Positions 20,246 through 27,810 of a stretch of 64,000 nucleotides of DNA are shown piece by piece. Position 1 is the first letter of the stretch; the number at the start of each line of letters is the position of its first letter. The notes beneath the pieces are model-generated. The model did not search any database, was not told the DNA's origin, and worked only from the letters and a program-made list of their open reading frames with translations. The position numbers were made by a program, and so were the translations under genes. This DNA comes from Bradyrhizobium erythrophlei (GTDB lineage Bacteria > Pseudomonadota > Alphaproteobacteria > Rhizobiales > Xanthobacteraceae), in NCBI GenBank assembly GCA_900129675.1, contig FSRD01000001.1, positions 2,779,501 through 2,843,500 on the forward strand, read 5' to 3'.

Positions 20246-21073
20246 ATGTCACTGCCCGTGGAAGTCGTCGAGATGCTCGGCCAGACGATTGCCAGGGTGG
20301 TGCCGGTCACGATCGTGCTGGCGGCGTTGTTCTCGGTGCTGAGCCATTTCTGGGCCTGCAATCCCGGCACGCCGTGGTGGCGCAAGCGCGAGCTCGTCAC
20401 CGACCTCTGCTACTGGTTCCTGGTGCCGCTGTTCGCGCGCGTGTTCCGGATCGGGCTGCTGGTGGTTCTGGCCGCCGTGGTCTTTGGCATTCAGGACGCC
20501 GACGAGCTGATCGCTTTCTACGACAACGGGCATGGGCCGCTATCGACCCTGCCGCTGTGGCTGCAGGCGATGCTGTTCCTGTGCCTGGCCGATTTCATGA
20601 TGTACTGGCTGCACCGCATGTTCCACGGCGGCGGCTTCTGGAAGTACCACGCTATCCATCATTCGTCCGAGGATGTGGACTGGATTTCGGCGGCGCGCTT
20701 TCACCCGGTAAACCTGTTGCTCGGGACCATCGGGGTCGACGTCGTCCTGCTGATGGCGGGTATTTCGCCCAACGTGATGCTCTGGCTCGGTCCCTTCAAT
20801 ATTTTCCATTCCGCGTTCGTCCACGCCAACCTGAACTGGACGCTCGGCCCGTTCAAATATCTGGTCGCGACCCCGGTATTCCACCGCTGGCACCACACCA
20901 TGCAAGGCGAGGGCCGCAATACCAATTTCGCCGGCACCTTCCCGGTCCTGGACCTCCTGTTCGGCACCTTCCGGATGCCGGAAAGCCGGCTCCCGGACCA
21001 TTACGGTGTCGATGATCAGTCGACTTTTCCGACCGAAATTACCGGCCAGTTAGCCTATCCGTTCCGGAAATAG
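20246..21073 (+). CDS. Sterol desaturase / fatty acid hydroxylase family protein (copy 2)
   Basis: 275-residue paralogue of the protein at 17630, with identical His motifs (HRMFH, HAIHHSSE, HRWHHT) and the same length. Differences cluster in membrane helices and in the C-terminal 50 residues; the ligand regions are unchanged, so both copies should be active. The DNA just upstream shares words with the upstream region of copy 1, which suggests the duplication included leader sequence. It precedes the intact cpaB by 138 bases. Confidence 0.88.
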   Translation: MSLPVEVVEMLGQTIARVVPVTIVLAALFSVLSHFWACNPGTPWWRKRELVTDLCYWFLVPLFARVFRIGLLVVLAAVVFGIQDADELIAFYDNGHGPLSTLPLWLQAMLFLCLADFMMYWLHRMFHGGGFWKYHAIHHSSEDVDWISAARFHPVNLLLGTIGVDVVLLMAGISPNVMLWLGPFNIFHSAFVHANLNWTLGPFKYLVATPVFHRWHHTMQGEGRNTNFAGTFPVLDLLFGTFRMPESRLPDHYGVDDQSTFPTEITGQLAYPFRK

Positions 21074-21211
21074 GCACGAAACCCGAGCCGTCCGGCGGCA
21101 CGGTTCGTTAACGCGACTTCGATGCGCTGCCTTAACGTTGCTTTGACCTATCTCTGACTAGACTCGCTTCAGCGCCGGAAGCGTCGCTGCGTCATGTAAG
21201 AGTAAAAGCGT

Positions 21212-22009
21212 ATGAACACTGCACGCATTGCCGTTCTGGCAGTTGCCATCGGCGCCGGTGGCATTGCCGCATATCTTGCCAGTGGATCCGACAAGTCGGC
21301 CACCCCGGTCGAGCCCGTTGTGCAACTGCAGACGGTGGACGTCCTTGTCGCGAAATCCGACATCGGGCTCGGCCAGACGGTGAAGCCCGAGGATATGCAA
21401 TGGCAGACCTGGCCGTCCGCGACCGCCAGCAACAGCTTCATTCGCCGCACCGATAAACCCGACGCAACGACCCAGTTCGCCGGCTCGATCGCACGCGCGC
21501 CGTTCATCGCCGGCGAGCCGATTCGGGAACTGAAGCTGGTAAAGGCGGATGGAAGCGGCTTCATGGCCGCCATCCTGCCCTCCGGGATGCGCGCGATCTC
21601 GACTGAAATTTCGCCGGAAACCGGCGCCGGCGGCTTTATCCTGCCGAACGACCGGGTCGACGTCATTCTTTCCAGGCGCGTGAAGAGCCCGGATCCCGCC
21701 GCGCCGGACATCGCCGTTTCCGAAATCATCCTGAGCAACATCCGCGTCCTCGCGATCGATCAGGCGCCGAAGGAGAAAGACGGCACCAACGCGCTCGTCG
21801 GCAAGACCGTCACCCTCGAGCTGAAGCCCGAGCAGTCGGAGATGCTTGCCCGCGCGCGCCAGAGCGGGTCGCTATCGCTGGCGCTGCTCAGCATCGCAGA
21901 TGGCAAAGCAACCACCGTTGCCACCGTCGATAACACGCTGATCACGGTTTTTCGCGGGACCACCAGCACGGACGTGCTTAGCTGCGCTCCCCTTTGCGTC
22001 CGGCGGTAG
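21212..22009 (+). CDS. cpaB: CpaB/RcpC pilus assembly protein (intact copy)
   Basis: 265-residue periplasmic protein of the Tad system with an N-terminal membrane anchor (MNTARIAVLAVAIGAGGIAAY). The SAF domain contains VAKSDIGLGQTVKPEDMQW and is followed by the RcpC domain with FILPNDRVDVILSRRVK and GKTVTLELKPEQSEMLARAR. The C-terminal tail (DVLSCAPLCVRR) looks unlike the usual family ending. It stands with two TadE genes on the plus strand, separate from cpaC, whose normal neighbour is the wrecked copy at 16074. This copy probably supplies the function. Confidence 0.88.
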   Translation: MNTARIAVLAVAIGAGGIAAYLASGSDKSATPVEPVVQLQTVDVLVAKSDIGLGQTVKPEDMQWQTWPSATASNSFIRRTDKPDATTQFAGSIARAPFIAGEPIRELKLVKADGSGFMAAILPSGMRAISTEISPETGAGGFILPNDRVDVILSRRVKSPDPAAPDIAVSEIILSNIRVLAIDQAPKEKDGTNALVGKTVTLELKPEQSEMLARARQSGSLSLALLSIADGKATTVATVDNTLITVFRGTTSTDVLSCAPLCVRR

Positions 22010-22235
22010 CGCGCCGACTTTCCCGCCAGCCTGGTTCCTTGCCCTGACGTTGAGCGGAGACGGCTCACTGCCGGGTCGTTCGTGCCAATCGATCCAGGTT
22101 CGGGCAGCGCCTGCCCCAAATGGTTAACATTCGCCCAACGGAACGGGCCGCTCTGTTCCGATCGCGCGCAACACTTCCACAATCAGTTTCAGGTAATTCT
22201 TGCGGCAATTGCTCTCGCATCCCGGGGTTTCTTCG

Positions 22236-22766
22236 ATGCCGCATCCGCTGACCTTCGTCGCAGCATTGCGCCGGTTTCGCCGCAACCGCCGCGGTTCGGC
22301 CGCCGTCGAATTCGCGATGATCGCGCCGATGTTCATTGCGCTGCTGTTCGCGATCCTCGAGAGCGCCATGGTGTTCTTCGCCAGCCAGGTGCTCGAGACC
22401 GTGACGCAGGATTCCGCGCGCATGATCATGACCGGTCAGGAGCAGACCAACGCCAAGACCCAGGCGGATTTCAAGAGCGATCTTTGCAAGAAGGTCAATG
22501 CGCTGTTCGATTGCCTGAACGGGATCACCGTCGACGTGGAGAGCTTTCCCCAGTTCAGCACCGTCACCTTGCCCGATCCGATCGACGCCAACGGCAACTA
22601 CACGCCACCCAGCAAATACCTCCCCGGCGGTCCCGGCGATATCGTCGTGGTGCGGGCATTCTATCAGTGGCCGATATTCGTCACCGGGCTCGGCTTCAAC
22701 CTCTCAGACGTGAACGGCAAGCGGATCCTGACGGCGACCGCCGCGTTCCAGAACGAGCCCTACTAG
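22236..22766 (+). CDS. TadE-like pseudopilin
   Basis: 176-residue TadE/TadG-like protein, start ATG at 22236 (MPHPLTFVAALRRF). A basic N-terminus is followed by RRGSAAVEFAMIAPMFIALLF, the TadE signature with Glu at the start of a single hydrophobic helix that CpaA can process. The rest is a periplasmic domain with two Cys (LCKKVNALFDCL). It follows cpaB after a 226-base gap and precedes a second TadE-like gene by 3 bases. Confidence 0.85.
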   Translation: MPHPLTFVAALRRFRRNRRGSAAVEFAMIAPMFIALLFAILESAMVFFASQVLETVTQDSARMIMTGQEQTNAKTQADFKSDLCKKVNALFDCLNGITVDVESFPQFSTVTLPDPIDANGNYTPPSKYLPGGPGDIVVVRAFYQWPIFVTGLGFNLSDVNGKRILTATAAFQNEPY

Positions 22767-22769
22767 AGC

Positions 22770-23423
22770 ATGGCTGTGCAACCGATGACCTCAATCTGGC
22801 TTCGCCTGCGGCGCTCGGCAGGCGATTTCCGCAGGGATCGCAGCGGTCTTGCCGCGCTCGAATTCGCCATCATCGCGCCGGTGATGCTGGTGATGTTCCT
22901 TGGAACGGTCGAGTTCTCGTCCGGCATCGCGGTGAACCGCAAGGTAACGCTGATAGCAAGAACGCTGTCCGATCTGACGTCCCAGGCGGCGGTGCAGGCG
23001 GTGACCGATCCCTATCTGCAAAATGTCTTCACCGCCAGCATAGTGATTGTAAAGCCGTATTCGCAGACACCCGTGAAGGCGCAGATTTCGGAGATCTATA
23101 TCGACTCCAACCAGAAGGCGACGGTTCAATGGAGCAAGGGGGCGATCATCGCGAGCGGCGCCCTACAGGCGACGCTGACGCCGTCGAGCCGCAACCCGAA
23201 CGATATCGTGACAGGTCTGGTGCCGCCGGCGCTTCTGGTCAAGCAAACCTATCTGATCCTCAGCGAGGTGAGCTACCTCTACACGCCCGCGATCGGTTAC
23301 GTGATGGCCAAGTCCGGCGTGAATTTGAGCGATGTCGCCTATACGAGGACGCGCCAATTCGCCTGCGTGACGTATAACAACGTTCCCCTCATCACGACGC
23401 CCCCCACCTGTCCGACGCCCTGA
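22770..23423 (+). CDS. TadE/TadG-like pseudopilin
   Basis: 217-residue protein with the same plan as its upstream neighbour: RRDRSGLAALEFAIIAPVMLVMFLG at about residues 24-48 is the TadE motif, followed by a periplasmic domain ending in a Cys-containing tail (FACVTYNNVPLITTPPTCPT). Such pairs are minor pseudopilins needed for Flp pilus formation. It is co-oriented with the preceding TadE gene and is the end of the plus-strand pilus block. Confidence 0.85.
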   Translation: MAVQPMTSIWLRLRRSAGDFRRDRSGLAALEFAIIAPVMLVMFLGTVEFSSGIAVNRKVTLIARTLSDLTSQAAVQAVTDPYLQNVFTASIVIVKPYSQTPVKAQISEIYIDSNQKATVQWSKGAIIASGALQATLTPSSRNPNDIVTGLVPPALLVKQTYLILSEVSYLYTPAIGYVMAKSGVNLSDVAYTRTRQFACVTYNNVPLITTPPTCPTP

Positions 23424-23454
23424 CGCCGATCGCCGGCAATTTCTCAAAACAAAA

Positions 23455-23481
23455 AAAGGCCGCGCGATCAGCACGGCCTTT
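23455..23481 (-). terminator. Rho-independent terminator of cspA (also faces tadE)
   Basis: Stem AAAGGCCG/CGGCCTTT with an 11-base loop. Read on the minus strand it is followed by a run of seven T, giving a standard terminator about 60 bases after the cspA stop. On the plus strand it follows the last tadE gene with only a short T-run, so it may act weakly both ways. Confidence 0.75.
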
Positions 23482-23539
23482 CCTGTTGGTCGGAATTTCC
23501 CGTCCCGTGCTCTCGCGAACCGGACCGGATGAAATTCGC

Positions 23540-23752
23540 TTATCCGGCGGCGCGCAGATTGTCGGCCGAAGATTTGCCAGAGCGACGATCCGCCACGATT
23601 TCGTAGGAGATCTTCTGGCCTTCACGCAGCGTCCCAAGGCCGGCACGCTCGACAGCGCTGATGTGCACGAACACGTCATTGCCGCCGTCATCCGGCTGAA
23701 TGAAGCCATAGCCCTTGGTTGCGTTAAACCACTTCACGGTTCCCATGCTCAC
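23540..23752 (-). CDS. cspA: CspA-family cold shock protein
   Basis: 70-residue single cold-shock domain with both RNA-binding motifs, [20 protein letters not shown]. It binds single-stranded RNA or DNA as a chaperone. Translation likely starts at GTG 23752 ([10 protein letters not shown]), which has GAAGGGA 8 bases upstream; an ATG two codons later is possible. The 256-base upstream gap to infA is long enough for a regulatory leader. Confidence 0.95.
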   Translation of the reverse strand: MSMGTVKWFNATKGYGFIQPDDGGNDVFVHISAVERAGLGTLREGQKISYEIVADRRSGKSSADNLRAAG

Positions 23753-24008
23753 GGGGGTAGTCCCTTCTCAGATATACAAGTCGAAACCCACTTTGCAGTG
23801 GGCTGGTGAGATCGAATTTTTGGAAGGGTCGTCAGCGTCTAAACCGGCTGTACCGGTGGATAGCTAATGTCGTCCGGCCGAAAATCGATGGGCAATATTA
23901 TGCGATGGCAGGGTCCAAAACAATCCTGACGTGCACGATTTTTTGATTCGACGGATTTCGCGCACGACATGGCACGTGTCGTGCGCGATTCGCGGCAGGG
24001 GAAAGCCC

Positions 24009-24293
24009 CTACCGGCGGCGGAACTGGCCGCCGCGCGGCGGTGCACCGCGCGGGGCTCCGGTCGACGGGCGCTCATCCTTGTGACGGAATATCAGGCGGC
24101 CCTTCTCCAGGTCATAGGGCGACATTTCGATCGTGACCCGATCGCCTGCCAGCGTCTTGATCCGGTTCTTCTTCATCTTGCCGGCGGTGTAGGCAACGAT
24201 CTCGTGCCCGGCGTCGAGCTGCACGCGGTAGCGTGCGTCGGGGAGGATTTCGGTCACCAGTCCTTCGAACTGGATCAGCTCTTCTTTAGCCAT
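24009..24293 (-). CDS. infA: Translation initiation factor IF-1 with Arg/Gly-rich tail
   Basis: 94-residue protein. The S1/OB fold covers residues 1-72 ([49 protein letters not shown]) and matches IF-1, which blocks the ribosomal A site during initiation. About 20 extra residues ([15 protein letters not shown]) follow the usual end, giving an RNA-binding-like basic tail. It starts 23 bases after the stop of the DEAD-box helicase gene on the same strand, so the two are probably co-transcribed. Confidence 0.95.
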   Translation of the reverse strand: MAKEELIQFEGLVTEILPDARYRVQLDAGHEIVAYTAGKMKKNRIKTLAGDRVTIEMSPYDLEKGRLIFRHKDERPSTGAPRGAPPRGGQFRRR

Positions 24294-24316
24294 GGTTGTC
24301 TCCAGATCGATCTAGG

Positions 24317-25837
24317 CTAGCGCTGCGGTCGATGGGTGCGGTTGGGTTGGGTATTCGGGCGGCTTTCGCGATGCAAGAAGGCGACGCCTTGAATGCCTTC
24401 GCTCTTGCCACCCTGCGCGGGACGCGGCGACTCGTGCCGGGGTCCCTGCGGCGCGGCATTATTACCACCTTCGCGGCCGTGACGGCGAGGGCCTTTTGAT
24501 CCCGGCGCCGATTCATGGGACCGGGGCTCATGGGACCGGGGTTCCTGGGAACGGGAGTCTTTGGAACGGGAGTCTTTGGAACGGGAGTCGTGGGAACGCG
24601 AGTCATGGGAACGCGAGTCTTGGCCCCTGACATTGTGGGCACGCGGCGCGGACCGTCCGCCCCGGTGTTGCCGGGGTGCGGTGGCCGGCGCGGCATCACG
24701 GCTGCCCGGCGTGCGGCGGTCTTCCCGCGGTAGCGCGATACGGATCAGCTTTTCGATGTCGCGCAGATAGCCCATTTCCTCGGCACCCGCGATCAGCGAG
24801 ATGGCGACGCCTTCGGCGCCGGCGCGCGCGGTGCGGCCGATGCGGTGGACATAGGTTTCCGGCACGTTCGGCAGATCGAAATTCACCACATGGCTGATGC
24901 CGTCGACATCGATGCCGCGGGCGGCGATGTCGGTCGCGACCAAGGTGCGGATCTCGCCGGTGCGGAACGCCGCCAGCACGCGCTCGCGGTGGTTCTGCGA
25001 CTTGTTGCCGTGGATGGCGTTGGCGCGGATGCCGGCTCGTTCGAGGCCCTTCACCACCTTGTCCGCGCCGTGCTTGGTGCGGGTGAAGATCAGGGCGCGA
25101 TTGACCGGTTCCTGCTTCAGGAGCTGGGCCAGGATGGCCGGCTTGGCCGAGAAATCGACCTGGAGGATGCGCTGGGCGATGCGCTCCACCGTCGAGGCCA
25201 CCGGCGTCACCGCGACCCGTGCCGGATCGCGCAACATCGCTTCGGCGAGTTCGGCGATATCCTTGGGCATGGTGGCAGAGAAGAACAGCGTCTGCCGCTT
25301 GGTCGGCAGTTTGCCGACGATCTTCCGGATGTCGTTGATGAAGCCCATGTCGAGCATGCGGTCGGCTTCGTCGAGCACCAGGAACTCGACCTGACCGAGC
25401 TTGAGCCCGTTGCTTTGCACGAGGTCGAGCAGGCGGCCGGGGGTCGCCACCATGACTTCGACGCCCTGCATCACCGAGCGGACCTGGCGGCCCATCGGCA
25501 CGCCGCCGATCGCCAGCGCCGAGGTGAGGCGGATATGGCGACCGTAGGCATTGAAGCTGTCGAGGATCTGGCTCGACAATTCGCGGGTGGGCGAGAGCAC
25601 CAGCACCCGGCAGGCCTTGGGCTGCGGCTTGATGCGGTTCTCCAGAATGCGGTGCAGGATCGGCAGCGCAAAGGCTGCGGTCTTGCCGGTGCCGGTCTGG
25701 GCGATGCCGACCACGTCACGGCCGGTCAACGCGATGGGGATGGTTTGCGCCTGGATGGGCGTGGGCGTGAGATAATTTTCTTCCTTGAGGGCACGCGAAA
25801 TTGGATCGGCGAGGCCGAAATCCTGAAAGGAGGTCAA
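24317..25837 (-). CDS. DEAD-box RNA helicase, RhlE-like, with repetitive C-terminal tail
   Basis: About 506 residues. Starts without ATG: TTG at 25837 gives LTSFQDFGLADPIS, which matches the family beginning, and GGAAAG stands 10 bases upstream; GTG at 25855 is an alternative. Helicase motifs are complete: Q motif TPTPIQAQ, AQTGTGKT, PTRELSSQ, VLDEADRMLDMGF, SAT, RTLVATDIAARGID and HRIGRTARAG. The last 130 residues are disordered, with imperfect 5-residue repeats of the DSRSK/DSRSH type and basic Gly/Arg patches. It likely unwinds structured RNA; the gene leads into infA. Confidence 0.92.
   Translation of the reverse strand: MTSFQDFGLADPISRALKEENYLTPTPIQAQTIPIALTGRDVVGIAQTGTGKTAAFALPILHRILENRIKPQPKACRVLVLSPTRELSSQILDSFNAYGRHIRLTSALAIGGVPMGRQVRSVMQGVEVMVATPGRLLDLVQSNGLKLGQVEFLVLDEADRMLDMGFINDIRKIVGKLPTKRQTLFFSATMPKDIAELAEAMLRDPARVAVTPVASTVERIAQRILQVDFSAKPAILAQLLKQEPVNRALIFTRTKHGADKVVKGLERAGIRANAIHGNKSQNHRERVLAAFRTGEIRTLVATDIAARGIDVDGISHVVNFDLPNVPETYVHRIGRTARAGAEGVAISLIAGAEEMGYLRDIEKLIRIALPREDRRTPGSRDAAPATAPRQHRGGRSAPRAHNVRGQDSRSHDSRSHDSRSKDSRSKDSRSQEPRSHEPRSHESAPGSKGPRRHGREGGNNAAPQGPRHESPRPAQGGKSEGIQGVAFLHRESRPNTQPNRTHRPQR
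24505..24640. repeat. 15-bp tandem repeat inside the helicase gene
   Basis: About eight imperfect 15-base units built on GGAACGGGAGTCTTT and GGAACGCGAGTCATG. On the minus strand they encode five-residue units such as DSRSH and DSRSK in the helicase tail, and the last units drift to EPRSH. Unit length is a multiple of three, so copy-number changes would keep the frame. Confidence 0.85.
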
Positions 25838-26322
25838 AAGAGGGGTTCTTTCCACTATAAAAGGCAGGCGCCCGGCGGTTTGAGCCAGGAGCGCGCGAGG
25901 GGGTGTCAGAGACACCCGCGTGTTTGGGGCGTCGGTTTTGGTTAGCTGAAGGGGCAAGCCAGAAACCGTTGGACGGGCTCAGAACACGCGGCTCGCAAGG
26001 ACCTGATGATTCTCTAGGTCACGGTGCTCATATGGAACATGAACACGGCGCTTTCAAGGTAAATCGGGAAATCAAGGCTTTACCGGTTAATTGAGCCCGA
26101 ACTGCGCCCCTTTTCGATATCGGGGATCGCGGCCCGGCGCCTGCAGCGCAAAAATTCCATGCCGGAAAATTAGCCAAACCGACTAGTTTGCTTATAAAAT
26201 AGACAGATTGCCTTTTGCGCATACATTTTTTTGGCTCAATAATTGGGCAATTTCGTCAGACCGGGCTGCCTCAAAGGCAAGATTCAATAACAACTATAAT
26301 GGCTTAGATGTGCCTCACGCCG
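25838..26322. other. Non-coding region upstream of the helicase and urtA genes
   Basis: About 485 bases without a supported gene. It holds the helicase promoter (minus) and sequence upstream of the urtA promoter (plus). The part from 26090 to 26300 is clearly AT-richer than the surroundings and includes a run of seven T at 26226. I looked for an NtrC-type dyad (GCAC and GTGC half-sites) upstream of the sigma-54 motif and found none convincing. A 20-codon frame at 26034 is not supported as a gene. Confidence 0.4.
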
Positions 26323-26337
26323 TGGCATGGTTCTTGC
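26323..26337 (+). promoter_or_regulatory. Sigma-54 (RpoN) promoter for the urt-ure operon
   Basis: TGGCATGGTTCTTGC has the invariant GG and GC separated by exactly ten bases and matches the TGGCAC-N5-TTGC consensus at all but one core position. It ends 73 bases before the urtA ATG, so the transcript would start near 26349. This predicts activation by an enhancer-binding protein, most likely NtrC, under nitrogen limitation. Confidence 0.75.
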
Positions 26338-26410
26338 GATTCCGTTAACGCAGGCGGCCGTTGGGGCCGTTTCGCAGCGTTTCACGCCTGCGTCAGGGAG
26401 ATGACATTTC

Positions 26411-27730
26411 ATGCTTACACAACTTACTCACGATATAGCGACGCTGAGCCGCCGCGGCTTGCTCGCCGCATCCGCCGGGCTGGTTTTGGGCTTGGCCGCG
26501 TTCGGCCCCGCGAAGGCGGCTGACGACACCATCAAGGTCGGCGTGCTGCACTCGCTCTCCGGCACCATGGCCATCAGCGAAACCACGCTGAAGGACACCA
26601 TCCTCTTCCTGATCGACGAGCAGAACAAGAAGGGCGGCCTACTCGGCAAGAAGCTCGAGGCCGTCGTGGTCGATCCCGCATCGAACTGGCCGCTGTTCGC
26701 GGAAAAAGCCCGTGAGCTGATCACCAAGGACAAGGTCGCCGTCGTATTCGGCTGCTGGACCTCGGTGTCGCGCAAATCCGTGCTCCCGGTGTTCAAGGAA
26801 CTGAACAACATCCTGTTCTACCCCGTGCAGTACGAGGGTGAAGAGAGCGAGCGCAACGTGTTCTACACGGGTGCGGCGCCGAACCAGCAGGCGATCCCCG
26901 CGGTCGACTATCTGATGAAGGACGAAAAGGTGAAGCGCTGGGTGCTGGCCGGCACCGACTACGTCTATCCGCGCACCACCAACAAGATCCTCGAAGCCTA
27001 CTTGAAGTCGAAGGGCGTCAAGCAGGAAGACATCATGATCAACTACACGCCGTTCGGTCATAGCGACTGGCAGACGATCGTGGCCGACATCAAGAAGTTC
27101 GGCTCGGCCGGCAAGAAGACCGCGGTGGTCTCCACCATCAACGGCGACGCCAACGTTCCCTTCTACAAGGAACTCGGCAACCAGGGCATCAAGGCCACCG
27201 ACATTCCGGTGGTCGCGTTCTCGGTCGGTGAAGAAGAACTCGCCGGCATCGACACCAAGCCGCTGCTCGGTCATCTCGCCGCCTGGAACTACTTCGAATC
27301 GATCAAGACCCCGGCGAACGAGAAGTTCATCAAGGAGTGGCAGGCCTACACCAAGAACCCGAAGCGCACCACCAACGATCCGATGGAAGCGCACGTCATC
27401 GGCTTCAACATGTGGGTCAAGGCGGTCGAGAAGGTGAAGTCCACCGACGCCGACAAGGTGATCGACGCACTGCCCGGCACCGAAACGCCGAACCTGACCG
27501 GCGGTGTCTCGAAGATGCTGCCGAACCATCACATCACCAAGCCGGTGTTCATTGGCGAAATCAAAGCCAACGGCCAGTTCGATGTCGTGTGGAAGACGCC
27601 GGGCCTGGTGGCCGGCGATGCATGGTCGAAGGAGCTCGAGGGCTCCAAGGACCTGATCGGCGACTGGGTTGGCAAGAAGTGCGGCAACTACAACACCAAG
27701 ACCAACAAGTGCGGCGGTCAGGGTACCTGA
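26411..27730 (+). CDS. urtA: Urea ABC transporter substrate-binding protein UrtA
   Basis: 439-residue periplasmic urea/amide-binding protein of the type I fold. The leader has twin Arg (TLSRRGLLAASAGLVLGLAA), suggesting a Tat signal. Family stretches include GVLHSLSGTMAISE, GCWTSVSRKSVLPVFKE and FYPVQYEGEESERNVFYTGAAPNQQ. It is the first gene of the urea uptake-urease unit, behind a sigma-54 promoter. A strong hairpin follows its stop codon. Confidence 0.95.
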   Translation: MLTQLTHDIATLSRRGLLAASAGLVLGLAAFGPAKAADDTIKVGVLHSLSGTMAISETTLKDTILFLIDEQNKKGGLLGKKLEAVVVDPASNWPLFAEKARELITKDKVAVVFGCWTSVSRKSVLPVFKELNNILFYPVQYEGEESERNVFYTGAAPNQQAIPAVDYLMKDEKVKRWVLAGTDYVYPRTTNKILEAYLKSKGVKQEDIMINYTPFGHSDWQTIVADIKKFGSAGKKTAVVSTINGDANVPFYKELGNQGIKATDIPVVAFSVGEEELAGIDTKPLLGHLAAWNYFESIKTPANEKFIKEWQAYTKNPKRTTNDPMEAHVIGFNMWVKAVEKVKSTDADKVIDALPGTETPNLTGGVSKMLPNHHITKPVFIGEIKANGQFDVVWKTPGLVAGDAWSKELEGSKDLIGDWVGKKCGNYNTKTNKCGGQGT

Positions 27731-27758
27731 TCCCGATCGATAGCTAGTTCATGCGAAC

Positions 27759-27788
27759 GGAGGAGGCGGCGATTTTGCCGCCTCCTCC
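27759..27788 (+). promoter_or_regulatory. Perfect 12-bp stem-loop between urtA and urtB
   Basis: GGAGGAGGCGGC pairs fully with GCCGCCTCCTCC around a six-base loop GATTTT, 28 bases after the urtA stop. No T-tract follows, so it is more likely an mRNA-stabilising or partial-attenuation element than a full terminator. It would favour more UrtA binding protein than permease. Confidence 0.7.
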
Positions 27789-27810
27789 CACCTTCTGCCG
27801 GGGTCGTCCA

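Noticed and set aside
24505..24640. Possible CRISPR-like array in the helicase gene
   Set aside because: The 15-base units are directly tandem with no spacers and encode in-frame protein repeats.
26034..26096. A 20-codon frame (MEHEHGAFKVNREIKALPVN) upstream of urtA
   Set aside because: No ribosome-binding site of note, no family, and it lies upstream of the predicted transcript start.
26090..26322. NtrC enhancer upstream of the urtA sigma-54 promoter
   Set aside because: No pair of GCAC/GTGC half-sites with correct spacing was found by eye.
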